A stretch of 64,000 bases of DNA from Aerococcaceae bacterium zg-252 (GCA_016237705.1 CP066204.1:496001-560000), one strand, 5' to 3'. Positions 9,361-18,201 are shown, counted from the first letter of the stretch. The notes: a model not told the origin generated them from the letters alone. A program made the numbers and translations.

Positions 9361-9380
9361 ATTTAAACGTTCGTATTTTT
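9361..9380 (-). promoter_or_regulatory. Candidate PurR box upstream of the purine permease
   Basis: Read on the minus strand, AAATACGAACGTT resembles the Firmicute PurBox (consensus AWWWCCGAACWWT) with about two mismatches. Its position ahead of a purine transporter fits. Similarity to a short consensus only. Confidence 0.35.
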
Positions 9381-9402
9381 GAATGGAGTGGAGTATAGTG
9401 CA

Positions 9403-9441
9403 AAAAATATCTGTAACTCTCTATTGAGATACAGATATTTT
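9403..9441. terminator. Terminator after the histidine phosphatase gene
   Basis: AAAAATATCTGTA pairs with TACAGATATTTTT around a fourteen-base loop, giving A- and T-tracts on both sides. It ends the minus-strand phosphatase transcript. Confidence 0.85.
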
Positions 9442-9447
9442 TAGCGA

Positions 9448-10116
9448 TTATTTTATAAAATGACTGGTATCATTATAGGATAATAATTTGAATTGGCCGT
9501 CAATGTATTGAACTTTCGATACTGAGGCATTGCTTAGTAGTCCTGTTTCGTTAAAATCAGCGATTAATCCATGCAATAAATTTTGAATAGTTAATCCGTG
9601 ACTGACAATTAAAATATTTTGTTGGGTGTCGGCATGCTCATTTAAGAGATGTAATAAGCCACTTTCAACTCGCATCCAAAAGGTCATGTAATCTTCAGCC
9701 ATTTTATATGGGTCTAATTCATGAACCGTATTTAAAAAGAGTTGGACTTGATTATCGACTGATTCGAGATTATAAACTTTACGCATATATTTATGCACAT
9801 CACGCCATAATTCTTTGGCATCCAATCCCTCGTAATAACCAAAATTTACTTCACGAAACTCTTTCATTGATTTCAGTGTCAAATGCTCTGCATGGTGATT
9901 CTCTGCTAAAATAATATTCGCTGTTTCGACAGTTCGCATTAAATCGCTCGTATAGACGGCATCAAAACGAATATCGGCTAATCCACGACCACTGCGTTGT
10001 GTGTCACGAATTCCTTTGTCAGTCAGTGGGGCATTTACCCAACCTTGTACACGCTCCATGCGATTCAACATGGTTTCAGCATGACGCATAAAATAAAATG
10101 TAACTCCTTTAGACAT
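9448..10116 (-). CDS. Histidine phosphatase family protein (phosphoglycerate-mutase-like)
   Basis: Two-step phosphatase or mutase using a phosphohistidine. The signature FYFMRHAETMLN with the catalytic His in RHAE opens the 222-residue protein. PLTDKG, YTSDLMRTVETANII, the acid FREVNFGYYEG and the second catalytic His in ILIVSHGLTI follow in the expected order. The length fits GpmB-type and broad-specificity phosphatases; glycolytic mutase activity is not implied. GGAGATAACG precedes the ATG at 10116. The gene stands alone with its own terminator. Confidence 0.88.
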   Translation of the reverse strand: MSKGVTFYFMRHAETMLNRMERVQGWVNAPLTDKGIRDTQRSGRGLADIRFDAVYTSDLMRTVETANIILAENHHAEHLTLKSMKEFREVNFGYYEGLDAKELWRDVHKYMRKVYNLESVDNQVQLFLNTVHELDPYKMAEDYMTFWMRVESGLLHLLNEHADTQQNILIVSHGLTIQNLLHGLIADFNETGLLSNASVSKVQYIDGQFKLLSYNDTSHFIK

Positions 10117-10227
10117 CGTTATCTCCTTAATTTCAAATTAAATTTTTTAAATAGTTAAGTAATAGCTGAACATCATTCGAGCAGTTCAAGCTGATTTCAA
10201 AGTTAAACTAAAATAATTATAGCATTG

Positions 10228-10246
10228 TTTTGAAAAACGTTCAAAA
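10228..10246. promoter_or_regulatory. Palindrome in a divergent intergenic region (possible operator)
   Basis: TTTTGAA (10228-10234) and TTCAAAA (10240-10246) form a seven-base dyad with a five-base centre containing AACG. It lies between the divergent phosphatase and BrkB-family genes. It resembles but does not fit a cre site; no regulator can be named. Confidence 0.3.
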
Positions 10247-10382
10247 ATATTGAAAATATCTTTGCTTTTCGTGCAAAATGAGGGGAATTATGGTATCGTA
10301 TTAGAGTATATGCACGAGTTTTTTTAGAAAGAAAGCGTATTGAAAATAGTGCATTGAATTAATTCCAAGGGAGAGTACGACG

Positions 10383-11321
10383 ATGCAGTCAGCAGAACCG
10401 ACGGTTATTCAGCGATTACTCAAAGTGTTTGCCTTAAATCCACAACGTAAGTTTGGTAGCTACGCTGCTGAGTTATCCTTTTATATTATTTGGGCAATTA
10501 TTCCGCTCTTATTGGCTTTTGCGAATGTGGTTTCCATTTTACCATTTTCTGCACAAGAGATTATGACACTGATTGAAAATGCACTTCCAAATGAAGTCGG
10601 TTCATTTTTATTGCCGATTTTAGACGGTTATTTAAAGAGTACGAGTTCGAGCACTTTATCAATCGCCTTAGTTATTTCTTTATGGCCAGCATCGAATGTA
10701 TTTAATGCCTTGCAGCGTATTTTAAATATGATTTTTAAAGCTCCATTGCGAAAAAATGCGATTATTGCTCGTGGATTTTCCTATGTCTTTACACTTGCGA
10801 TTGTATTGGTTATCTTTACAACAACCATTGTGTTTACTTTTGGAGAAGTAATATTATCTTATATATCAAGTGTACTTAATATTGAAATTCCATTTATTGG
10901 AGCGATATTACATCAAAGTGGTTTAATTGGTTTTATTGGGCTTTTTTTACTGATGTTTCTAATTTATCATTTTATGCCGAATGTTAAATGGCGACCGAAA
11001 TATGCACTGATTGGGGCACTCGTTGCGTCTACAGGATTTTTACTGATTTCGCAATTGTTTACGATATATCTATCTTTTAATAAAAATATTGATAGTAACA
11101 GTGCCATTGGTATTTTTATCGTAGCACTCATTTGGTTGTATTATAATATTATGGTCATTGCGATTGGAGCTTATGTTGCAGTCGTTTGGCATGATTTTGA
11201 TACCTATCGTTATGTGGAATTAGTTGATATGACGCATGAAAAATATGTGTTTAAAGCACAAAGTGACCAATATCAAGAGGTCTATTATCAACAGTTAGAA
11301 AATTTGGAAAGTGGGGAATAA
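10383..11321 (+). CDS. YihY/BrkB family membrane protein
   Basis: Integral membrane protein of 312 residues with six predicted helices, the arrangement of the YihY/BrkB (formerly RNase BN) family. Recognisable blocks are SYAAELSFYIIWAIIPLLLAF, the LWPASNVFNALQRILNMIF region and YHFMPNVKWRPKYALIGALV. The early annotation as ribonuclease is known to be wrong for this family, and its role is unsettled. Start ATG 10383 follows AGGGAG at eight bases. The next gene begins four bases after the stop, so the two are coupled. Confidence 0.87.
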   Translation: MQSAEPTVIQRLLKVFALNPQRKFGSYAAELSFYIIWAIIPLLLAFANVVSILPFSAQEIMTLIENALPNEVGSFLLPILDGYLKSTSSSTLSIALVISLWPASNVFNALQRILNMIFKAPLRKNAIIARGFSYVFTLAIVLVIFTTTIVFTFGEVILSYISSVLNIEIPFIGAILHQSGLIGFIGLFLLMFLIYHFMPNVKWRPKYALIGALVASTGFLLISQLFTIYLSFNKNIDSNSAIGIFIVALIWLYYNIMVIAIGAYVAVVWHDFDTYRYVELVDMTHEKYVFKAQSDQYQEVYYQQLENLESGE

Positions 11322-11324
11322 TGT

Positions 11325-12518
11325 ATGGCGAAAACAAGACGTTTAGCTGCCTATAATGATAATCGTATTGATTATGGAATTGTATTAACGATTATTATAT
11401 TAGCGATTATTGGAATTGGGAGTGTTTATGCAACAACAGTGATGATTGCAGGAGATAATGTTCGTGCGACTCTAATGCATTCGCTTTGGTATGCGATAGG
11501 TGCCATTGTTGTGATTTTTGTCATGCAATTGGATAGCGAGCAATATTGGAAATTATCAACCTATATTTATGGATTTGGGCTGATTTTATTAGTATTAGTA
11601 TTACTATTCCATGACCGAGCGACAGCGGCGGAAACTGGTGCGAAAAGTTGGTTTCGTATAGGTTCATTCTCTTTTCAGCCGTCAGAGGTATTCAAGCCTG
11701 CCTATACTGTATTTTTAGCGAGAGTTATTACAGAGCATAATGATAAATTTACTAATCGCAACCTAAAAAGTGATTGGTTATTAATCGGAAAAGTCTTATT
11801 GTTCGCTGCCCCTGCGATTATTTTAATTCAATTGCAAAACGACTTAGGGACAAACTTAGTGATTATGTCGATTACAGCAGGAATGTTATTACTATCAGGT
11901 ATTAGTTGGCGAATTATTTTACCAGCATTTTTATCGGTAGTAATTATTGGTGGTGGATTAATATATTTAGCGATGTACCAACAAGACATATTGTTAAAAG
12001 TTGGTTTTAAACCATACCAATTACAACGTATTCATGCTTGGTTAGACCCATTTGGCGACACGCAAGGTCAAGCCTATCAATTATCACGTAGTATTATCGC
12101 AATCGGTTCAGGTGGCTTAGCCGGAAAAGGATTCGGTGTATCCGAAGTGTTAGTTCCGGTACGTGAGTCTGACTTTATCTTTACGACAATTGCTGAAAAT
12201 TTTGGATTCTTAGGCTCAGCATTTTTATTGTTTATTTATTTCTTACTCATTTATCAAATGGTGCAAACTTGTTTTGAAACGAAAAATGAGTTTTATACTT
12301 ATATCGCAACAGGTGTTATTTCAATGATTTTATTCCATATTTTAGAAAATATCGGAATGTCTATTGGATTATTACCGATTACAGGGGTGCCATTACCGTT
12401 TATTTCTCAAGGGGGTTCAGCCTTATTGAGTAACTTAATTGGTGTCGGATTGGTGTTATCAATGCGTTATCATCACCGTAGCTATATGTTTGCTAGTGAT
12501 AGTCAATTTGAATATTAA
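11325..12518 (+). CDS. FtsW/RodA/SpoVE family peptidoglycan polymerase (RodA-like)
   Basis: SEDS-family glycosyltransferase that polymerises lipid II with a class B penicillin-binding protein. The 397-residue protein has about ten membrane helices. The family motif LIQLQNDLGTNLVI contains the conserved catalytic Asp, and WLDPFGDTQGQAYQLSRSIIAIGSGGLAGKGFG and GVPLPFISQGGSALLSNLIGVGLVL regions are typical. The stretch VPVRESDFIFTTIAENFGF favours the RodA branch over FtsW. It follows the BrkB-like gene by three bases and precedes the gcvH-like gene. RodA rather than FtsW is a judgement by eye. Confidence 0.9.
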   Translation: MAKTRRLAAYNDNRIDYGIVLTIIILAIIGIGSVYATTVMIAGDNVRATLMHSLWYAIGAIVVIFVMQLDSEQYWKLSTYIYGFGLILLVLVLLFHDRATAAETGAKSWFRIGSFSFQPSEVFKPAYTVFLARVITEHNDKFTNRNLKSDWLLIGKVLLFAAPAIILIQLQNDLGTNLVIMSITAGMLLLSGISWRIILPAFLSVVIIGGGLIYLAMYQQDILLKVGFKPYQLQRIHAWLDPFGDTQGQAYQLSRSIIAIGSGGLAGKGFGVSEVLVPVRESDFIFTTIAENFGFLGSAFLLFIYFLLIYQMVQTCFETKNEFYTYIATGVISMILFHILENIGMSIGLLPITGVPLPFISQGGSALLSNLIGVGLVLSMRYHHRSYMFASDSQFEY

Positions 12519-12523
12519 TCATA

Positions 12524-12579
12524 AACAAAGTGCGAGCGAGGGAGCTTTTGAAGTAAACCCAAGTGAGCAAGAATAGGAG
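12524..12579 (+). repeat. Decayed copy of the ~118-bp intergenic element
   Basis: AAAGTGCGAGCGAGG at the left and AAGTGAGCAAGAATAGGAG at the right match the two ends of the repeat family seen at 14 and 18 kb, with the centre deleted. The right end supplies the AGGAG ribosome-binding site of the gcvH-like gene. Confidence 0.6.
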
Positions 12580-12590
12580 ACGTGAAGTAT

Positions 12591-12917
12591 ATGAGAAAAA
12601 TTAATCAACAATTATGGATTCAAAAAGAAGAGGCAGGATACCGTATTGGTATGACACCGGAATTACAAGATGATGCCGGCGATATTTCGTATGTTAATAT
12701 CGCTCCAGTAGGTGCTATTGAAGTGGACGAAACTCTATTCAATGTGGAAGCATCTAAAGCAGCAATTGAAATTCCAAGCCCACTTAATGGGACAATTGTT
12801 GCAGTCAACGAAGCAGCCTTAGATAATCCAGCACTATTAAATTCAACAAACGAATCTGATAATTGGGTTGCATTATTGACTGATGTTGATGAAACTGAGT
12901 TTTTAGCATTAGATTAA
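12591..12917 (+). CDS. Glycine cleavage system H-like lipoyl protein
   Basis: Small lipoyl-domain protein of 108 residues related to GcvH. The lipoylation motif VEASKAAIEIPSPLNGTIV carries the acceptor Lys, and the preceding IAPVGAIEVDETLF and following LLNSTNESDNWVALL fit the hammerhead fold. No gcvT or gcvP is in the window, and lactic acid bacteria often keep an H-like protein as a lipoate carrier without the full glycine cleavage system, so a lipoyl-relay role is the likely one. ATG 12591 is preferred over GTG 12582, which lies too close to AGGAG (12575-12579). The next gene starts eight bases after the stop. Confidence 0.85.
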   Translation: MRKINQQLWIQKEEAGYRIGMTPELQDDAGDISYVNIAPVGAIEVDETLFNVEASKAAIEIPSPLNGTIVAVNEAALDNPALLNSTNESDNWVALLTDVDETEFLALD

Positions 12918-12925
12918 GGTGTCAG

Positions 12926-13927
12926 ATGTTAAGTATAAAACAAGCGATTTTGCATATATTAGATAAAAATTCGGGTAATCTATTATTATCTGACCAATTA
13001 ATGAATTTAGAAGACGGTTATGTACAGGACTACATTAACCGTCTTGTTGTTAAAATCCAAAAATCAGATGTACAATTTGATTTTTTAAACACAAATTCAA
13101 AACTATATGCACGTGTTTTAGATGAACAGACTGATTTTATTGATTTAACACGTGATATTGCTCAACAAATTTATAGTATTATTGCACCGGCAGAACAAAT
13201 TCCAGCAGCAGATTATTTATTTTTTGAGGGGAAGGACGAATTGGAAGAAGTGTATTTCGGTATTTTACGATTAGATTATCAGACTTCTTTCACACATTAT
13301 TTGGAAATGGAAGACGGTGTACGGAATCAGTTAATTCAAAATCATGCGATTTTGCCGGCACCTACTCAAAAAACGAGTGAAGCATTTATTTTGAACCGAG
13401 CTACAATGCGTTATGAATTGGTGGAAAAGCGTTACGAAATTGAAGGGCAAAAGACCAATTATTTTTCAGAACAGATTATCGGTATCGAGCCACCAGCAGC
13501 GACTCCGACACATATCAAACAAATTCGTAAAACCGTTAACTCGGTAGCCAAGCGTTTTGATGAACCAAGCTATGAAGTTATGGCAATGGCTCAAAAAGTG
13601 ATTTATGAGCAATTAGATGAATCGAATGAAATAGATGCAGAAAGTGTCATCGAGCGAGTTTTTGAACATAATGAGGGAGCAAAAGCAGCAGCGAAAGAAG
13701 AAATCAGCGAAAAACACGTACCTGAAAAAATAGTTGTTACGAATGTTCCAAAATACGAGAAAAAATACAGTATGCAAAAATTCAAATTAGCAAATGGAAT
13801 TGAGTTATCCATTCCGATTAATTTGTATGACAATAAAGACATTATTGAATTCGTCAACCAACCCGACGGCTCAATCTCAGTCATCATCAAAAACGTAGAA
13901 GCAATTGTTAATAAATTTAATGGGTAA
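12926..13927 (+). CDS. Nucleoid-associated protein, NdpA/YejK-like family
   Basis: The 333-residue protein resembles the Lactobacillales nucleoid-associated proteins related to E. coli YejK. It opens MLSIKQAILHILDKNSGNLL, has ELEEVYFGILRLDYQTSFTH near residue 110, AFILNRATMRYELVEKRYEIEG near 155, and a C-terminal beta-rich part beginning FKLANGIELSIPI. YejK-type proteins bind DNA or the nucleoid; the role in Gram-positives is not known. It follows the gcvH-like gene by eight bases and precedes a run of tandem intergenic repeats. The family call is by overall pattern, with no catalytic motif to anchor it. Confidence 0.7.
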   Translation: MLSIKQAILHILDKNSGNLLLSDQLMNLEDGYVQDYINRLVVKIQKSDVQFDFLNTNSKLYARVLDEQTDFIDLTRDIAQQIYSIIAPAEQIPAADYLFFEGKDELEEVYFGILRLDYQTSFTHYLEMEDGVRNQLIQNHAILPAPTQKTSEAFILNRATMRYELVEKRYEIEGQKTNYFSEQIIGIEPPAATPTHIKQIRKTVNSVAKRFDEPSYEVMAMAQKVIYEQLDESNEIDAESVIERVFEHNEGAKAAAKEEISEKHVPEKIVVTNVPKYEKKYSMQKFKLANGIELSIPINLYDNKDIIEFVNQPDGSISVIIKNVEAIVNKFNG

Positions 13928-13928
13928 T

Positions 13929-14046
13929 ACATAGTGTGAGCGAGGGTGATCTGGCTTGAATCACTGGAGGAAAATACCGACGTGCGTGATAACGCACAGA
14001 GGGATTTTTCGAAGTGGATGTCAAGCCAACTCGAGCGAGCCGGCAT
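13929..14046 (+). repeat. Structured intergenic element, tandem copy 1 of 3
   Basis: Nested inverted repeats: TGGCTTGA (13952-13959) with TCAAGCCA (14021-14028), CACT (13962-13965) with AGTG (14013-14016), GAAAAT (13970-13975) with ATTTTTC (14004-14010), and the hairpin GTGCG (13982-13986) with CGCAC (13993-13997). The copy begins ACATAGTGTGAGCGAGGGTG and ends CGAGCGAGCCGGCATA. Confidence 0.88.
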
Positions 14047-14048
14047 AA

Positions 14049-14166
14049 ACATAGTGCGACATGGAGTGTTCTGAAATAAATCACTGGAGAAAGTCGCTGG
14101 CGTGCGAGCATCGCACAGAAGCGACTTTTGAAGTGGACGTCATTTCAGCTCCAGGGAGCCGGCATA
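14049..14166 (+). repeat. Structured intergenic element, tandem copy 2 of 3
   Basis: Same plan as copy 1 with different paired bases: CTGAAAT (14071-14077) with ATTTCAG (14142-14148), AAAGTCGCT (14090-14098) with AGCGACTTT (14120-14128), and GTGCGA (14102-14107) with TCGCAC (14111-14116). Both sides of the outer and middle stems changed together relative to copy 1. Confidence 0.88.
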
Positions 14167-14168
14167 AT

Positions 14169-14286
14169 ACATAGTGTGAGCGAGAGCGATTTGCCTTGAA
14201 TCACTGGAGCAGAGGTCGTAGAAGTACGTAAGTACTTCAAGAGCTATGCGAAGTGGACGTCAAGCCAACCCGAGCGAGCCGGCATA
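14169..14286 (+). repeat. Structured intergenic element, tandem copy 3 of 3
   Basis: This copy carries the other central hairpin type, GAAGTAC (14221-14227) with GTACTTC (14232-14238), and the outer stem GCCTTGA/TCAAGCC with one mismatch. Period 120 bases from copy 2. Confidence 0.87.
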
Positions 14287-14305
14287 CACATAGTGTGAAC
14301 GAGCC
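14287..14305 (+). repeat. Truncated left end of a fourth element copy
   Basis: ACATAGTGTGAACGAGCC repeats the first 18 bases of the element and then departs from it. The remaining sequence to 14448 holds a TCACAC/GTGTGA hairpin and an AACTGGGA/TCCCAGTT pair about 65 bases apart, but no gene. Confidence 0.6.
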
Positions 14306-14448
14306 ATACCATACAACTGGGAAAAGCAAACAAGTATCTCACACATAATCAAAGTGTGAATGATATTAATTAGTATGCTGCTCCCAGTTTTATTGCTACT
14401 ACACATTCAGAGTCTACCAACTCAGTGATAAATATTAAGGCTTATCAT

Positions 14449-14477
14449 TTGTCACTTGTAAAATTTTAATGTAGAAT
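14449..14477 (+). promoter_or_regulatory. Promoter of the ABC exporter genes
   Basis: TTGTCA (14449-14454), 17 bases, TAGAAT (14472-14477). Transcription would start near 14484, giving a leader of about 70 bases. Confidence 0.6.
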
Positions 14478-14491
14478 AATCAAAGTATTTA

Positions 14492-14530
14492 GCTGAAAGA
14501 ATCGTATAGACATAATAATATTCTTTTAGC
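14492..14530 (+). promoter_or_regulatory. Leader hairpin upstream of the ABC exporter
   Basis: GCTGAAAGAAT (14492-14502) pairs over eleven positions (one G-U) with ATTCTTTTAGC (14520-14530), ending nine bases before the AAAGGAG site. There is no T-tract, so it is not a simple terminator. A role in translation control is possible. Confidence 0.4.
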
Positions 14531-14552
14531 ATAACAGGAAAGGAGTGACGCA

Positions 14553-16289
14553 ATGCGTTTTATTTGGCAATATTTAAGAAAAGAACCTAAATTATTGATG
14601 TTAGATGCTCTAGGGGCTATTTTTTTTGTGTTAATTAACTTAGGGCTGCCCACAATTTTAGCAAGAATGATTGATGAGGCGATGATTCCAAAAGATTACA
14701 ACAAATTATATTTTTGGGGCATAGTAATGTCCATACTCATCATATCTGGAATGGTAGGGCGAATTATTTTGTCTTATGCATCAAGTAAATTAACGAATAA
14801 TATGATTCGAGATATGCGTAATGATTTATTCGACAAAATACAACAATATTCACATCATGAGTATGAACAAATTGGTGTATCTTCGCTGGTGACACGTATT
14901 ACCAGTGATGCGTTTGTCTTAATGCAATTTGCTGAGCAATCATTGCGAATGGGTGTGATTACACCATTGATGATGCTATCGAGTGTGGTAATGATATTAA
15001 TTACAAGTCCGTCATTAGCATGGTTATTGTTATTAGCAACCCCATTATTAGCGATTGCGATTTATTGGATTGCAGTGAAATCTCGTCCATTGTCAGAACA
15101 ACAACAAAAGACTTTGGACAAGATTAACCAATACGCAAGAGAAAACTTAACAGGTTTACGAGTGATTCGTGCATTTGCTAGAGAAGAATATCAAGAACAA
15201 CGTTTTGAAACACAAAACGAAAAGTATGCTAATACGTCAAAACGTTTATTCAAATTAATGGGAATGGCACCAAGTTTGTTCGTACACATCTTAATTTGGA
15301 TGATTGTCTTGATTGTGTGGTTTGCATTGAAACCAATTAATGACGGAGCATTACAAGTCGGAAGTTTAGTAGCATTTGTTGAATATGCTTTTCATGCACT
15401 ATTCTCATTTATGTTATTTGCAAATTTATTTATGATGTATCCACGTACTGCCGTATCAGCACATCGTCTGCAAGAAATTATTGACTTACCGATTTCGATT
15501 GACCCAAATGAACAAGGTATTACAGAAACTAAGACGAAAGGTTATTTAGAATTTGAAAATGTAACCTTTGCCTATCCAGGTGAAACTGAAAGCCCAGTAT
15601 TGCATAATATTAGTTTCAAAACTAAACCAGGTGAAACCATTGCGTTTATCGGTAGTACCGGAAGTGGTAAATCATCACTTGTCCAATTAGTGCCACGATT
15701 TTATGATGTCACTTTAGGACGTATTTTAGTTGACGGTGTTGACGTGCGTGATTATCAGTTGAAAGCATTGCGACAAAAAATTGGTTTTATTCCACAAAAA
15801 GCATTGTTATTTACAGGAACAATTGGCGAAAATTTACGTTATGGTAAATATAATGCCACTGACCATGAATTAGAAAAAGCAAGTGATGTTTCGCAGGCGA
15901 AAGATTTTATCCACCGTACTAAAGAGCGATTCCAGACGCATTTGTCAGAGGGTGGTGTCAATTTATCTGGTGGTCAAAAACAACGTTTGTCGATTGCACG
16001 TGCAGTGGTAAAAGAACCAGATATTTATATTTTTGATGATAGTTTTTCTGCATTAGATTATCGAACAGATGCTGAATTACGTCGACGTCTAAAAGAAGTA
16101 ACCCAAGACGCAACGGTATTAATTGTTGCACAACGTGTCGGAACGATTATGAATGCTGACCAAATTATTGTATTGGACAATGGTGAAATCGTTGGACGTG
16201 GTACGCATGAGGAATTAATGCAATCTAATCAAATTTACCGTGATATTGCTAATTCGCAATTGAATCAACAAAGTTTAGTAGAAGAATAA
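14553..16289 (+). CDS. ABC exporter half-transporter, degenerate-site subunit (LmrC-like)
   Basis: ATP-binding cassette protein of 578 residues with an N-terminal six-helix membrane domain and C-terminal nucleotide-binding domain. Walker A is GSTGSGKSS (about residue 367) and the signature is LSGGQKQR (about 471). Walker B reads IFDDSFSALD, with Asp where the catalytic Glu normally stands, while the signature is intact. This is the pattern of the subunit of heterodimeric exporters (LmrC, TM287) whose own ATP site is degenerate. It probably exports drugs or lipids with the product of the next gene, which starts 13 bases downstream. The start follows AAAGGAGTGACGCA. The substrate cannot be inferred. 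Confidence 0.92.
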   Translation: MRFIWQYLRKEPKLLMLDALGAIFFVLINLGLPTILARMIDEAMIPKDYNKLYFWGIVMSILIISGMVGRIILSYASSKLTNNMIRDMRNDLFDKIQQYSHHEYEQIGVSSLVTRITSDAFVLMQFAEQSLRMGVITPLMMLSSVVMILITSPSLAWLLLLATPLLAIAIYWIAVKSRPLSEQQQKTLDKINQYARENLTGLRVIRAFAREEYQEQRFETQNEKYANTSKRLFKLMGMAPSLFVHILIWMIVLIVWFALKPINDGALQVGSLVAFVEYAFHALFSFMLFANLFMMYPRTAVSAHRLQEIIDLPISIDPNEQGITETKTKGYLEFENVTFAYPGETESPVLHNISFKTKPGETIAFIGSTGSGKSSLVQLVPRFYDVTLGRILVDGVDVRDYQLKALRQKIGFIPQKALLFTGTIGENLRYGKYNATDHELEKASDVSQAKDFIHRTKERFQTHLSEGGVNLSGGQKQRLSIARAVVKEPDIYIFDDSFSALDYRTDAELRRRLKEVTQDATVLIVAQRVGTIMNADQIIVLDNGEIVGRGTHEELMQSNQIYRDIANSQLNQQSLVEE

Positions 16290-16302
16290 GGAGGCGATAA
16301 CT

Positions 16303-18066
16303 ATGAAAAAGCAAAATGTATTTAAACGTGCGTGGCATTATTTACAAGATTATCGCGGTTCGGTCTACTTAGCATTATTCTTCACGATTTTTGCTGCTGT
16401 GATGAATGTTTTAGAGCCTTTTGTATTGGGACTCATTATGACGGAAATTACGAATAATGTGGCTGCAATGGTACAAGGGGTTGAGGGAGCAGGACTTAAT
16501 TATCCATATATCTTAATGTGGTTAATTATTTATTTTGTTCGTGGTTTCTTATGGCAAGTGACTTCTTATGGCTCCAATGTGCATATTGCCAATGCTGTTC
16601 AAAGTGCTATTCATGATATGCGTCGTGATTTAAGTGCTAAATTGAATCGCTTGCCAGTATCGTATGTTGACGGACACCCATTCGGCGATTTGTTAGGACG
16701 CTTAACCAGTGATGTGGAGTCTGTATCGAATGCCTTACAACAAAGTATTTTACAAATATTTAATGCGATATTAAGTATTGTGTTGGTTATCATTATGATG
16801 TTGATTTTGAATCCATTATTGGGATTGATTATTTTCATCAGTATGCCATTATCTTATTTTGTTTCAAAAGCGATTGTTAAACGGTCACAGCCTTATTTTA
16901 AGCGTCAAGCGACGATTTTAGGGGACTTGAATGCGTATGTTCAAGAAAATTTATCTGGATTTAATGTGATTAAATTATACGGACGTGAAGAAACTGCACG
17001 CCAAGATTTTCAAGCTATTACAGAAGATTTGGCACAAACAGGGTTTAAAGCGAGCTTTATCTCATCCTTAATGATGCCATTAGTTAGCGTGGTTTCGCAT
17101 ATTACTTACTTATTATTAGCCGTATTTGGTGGGCGAATGGTAATTCAAGGAATATTAACGATTGGTAATTTACAAGCGTTTGTTCAATATGTATGGCAAG
17201 TAAATCAACCAATTCAAACAATTACGCAGTTATCAGGTCCATTACAAAGTGCTAAAGCTGCATTAGATCGTATTTTTGAAATATTGGACGAAAAAGAAGA
17301 GGCAGTGACGCAAACACGTGAATTGGGTGAGAACCTAACAGGTCAAGTGTCATTTGAAAATGTTTCTTTCCAATACAAAGCAGATGAGCCACTAATTCAA
17401 AACTTCAATGTCGAAGTGAATCCTGGCGAAATGGTTGCGATTGTAGGACCTACCGGTGCAGGTAAAACGACGATGATTAATTTATTGATGCGTTTTTACG
17501 ATGTCACAGGTGGTGCCATTAAAGTAGACGGTATTGATATTCGTGATTTACCACGACAAGCCTATCGTCAGCAATTCGGAATGGTATTACAAGATGCGTG
17601 GTTATATGAGGCAACAATCAAAGAAAATTTACGCTTTGGTAATTTAGATGCAACCGATGAAGAGATTATTGCAGCAGCTAAAGCAGCCAATGTGGATCAT
17701 TTCATTCGTACTTTGCCTGGTGGCTATAATATGGTCATGAATCAGGAATCAAGTAATATTTCATTAGGACAAAAGCAATTATTAACGATTGCACGTGCCT
17801 TATTATCGAATCCAAAAATCTTGATTTTAGATGAGGCAACCAGTTCGGTTGATACACGCTTGGAGCAACTAATTCAAAAAGCGATGTCACGTTTGATGAA
17901 AGGTCGCACAAGTTTTGTGATTGCACACCGTTTATCGACCATTCAAGAGGCAGACCGTATTTTAGTAATGAAAGAAGGTCAAATTATTGAACAAGGAACG
18001 CATGATTCCTTATTAGAACAAGGTGGCTTTTATTACGAGCTATACCAAAGTCAATTTGCTAAATAG
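16303..18066 (+). CDS. ABC exporter half-transporter, catalytic-site subunit (LmrD-like)
   Basis: Partner of the preceding half-transporter, 587 residues. Walker A is GPTGAGKTT (about residue 382) and Walker B LILDEATSSVD keeps the catalytic Glu. Its signature is altered: NISLGQKQ replaces LSGGQ. The changes complement those of the first subunit: the competent site combines this Walker A and B with the intact signature of the first protein, and the other site is degenerate. This supports an obligate heterodimer. AAGGAGGCG precedes the start, and a strong terminator follows the stop. Confidence 0.92.
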   Translation: MKKQNVFKRAWHYLQDYRGSVYLALFFTIFAAVMNVLEPFVLGLIMTEITNNVAAMVQGVEGAGLNYPYILMWLIIYFVRGFLWQVTSYGSNVHIANAVQSAIHDMRRDLSAKLNRLPVSYVDGHPFGDLLGRLTSDVESVSNALQQSILQIFNAILSIVLVIIMMLILNPLLGLIIFISMPLSYFVSKAIVKRSQPYFKRQATILGDLNAYVQENLSGFNVIKLYGREETARQDFQAITEDLAQTGFKASFISSLMMPLVSVVSHITYLLLAVFGGRMVIQGILTIGNLQAFVQYVWQVNQPIQTITQLSGPLQSAKAALDRIFEILDEKEEAVTQTRELGENLTGQVSFENVSFQYKADEPLIQNFNVEVNPGEMVAIVGPTGAGKTTMINLLMRFYDVTGGAIKVDGIDIRDLPRQAYRQQFGMVLQDAWLYEATIKENLRFGNLDATDEEIIAAAKAANVDHFIRTLPGGYNMVMNQESSNISLGQKQLLTIARALLSNPKILILDEATSSVDTRLEQLIQKAMSRLMKGRTSFVIAHRLSTIQEADRILVMKEGQIIEQGTHDSLLEQGGFYYELYQSQFAK

Positions 18067-18074
18067 AGCAGGAC

Positions 18075-18104
18075 GACACCCAATTGATGTTGGGTGTCTT
18101 TTTT
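18075..18104 (+). terminator. Terminator of the ABC exporter operon
   Basis: GACACCCAA (18075-18083) pairs with TTGGGTGTC (18090-18098), followed by six T. Confidence 0.92.
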
Positions 18105-18201
18105 AGATAGTACACTGTCAGTCATGAGCAAGGCAACCAATGACAAAACGTTTCTTATGACCCAGAGTAAATCTGCAATAATCAATGTTAACAAAATCTA
18201 A

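Noticed and set aside
9260-9447. Purine riboswitch upstream of the purine permease
   Set aside because: The conserved TATA/loop-loop sequences of the purine aptamer are absent; only a possible PurR box was found.
13917-14111. 64-codon minus-strand ORF
   Set aside because: It runs through structured repeat copies and the end of the nucleoid-associated protein gene; it is not conserved between copies.
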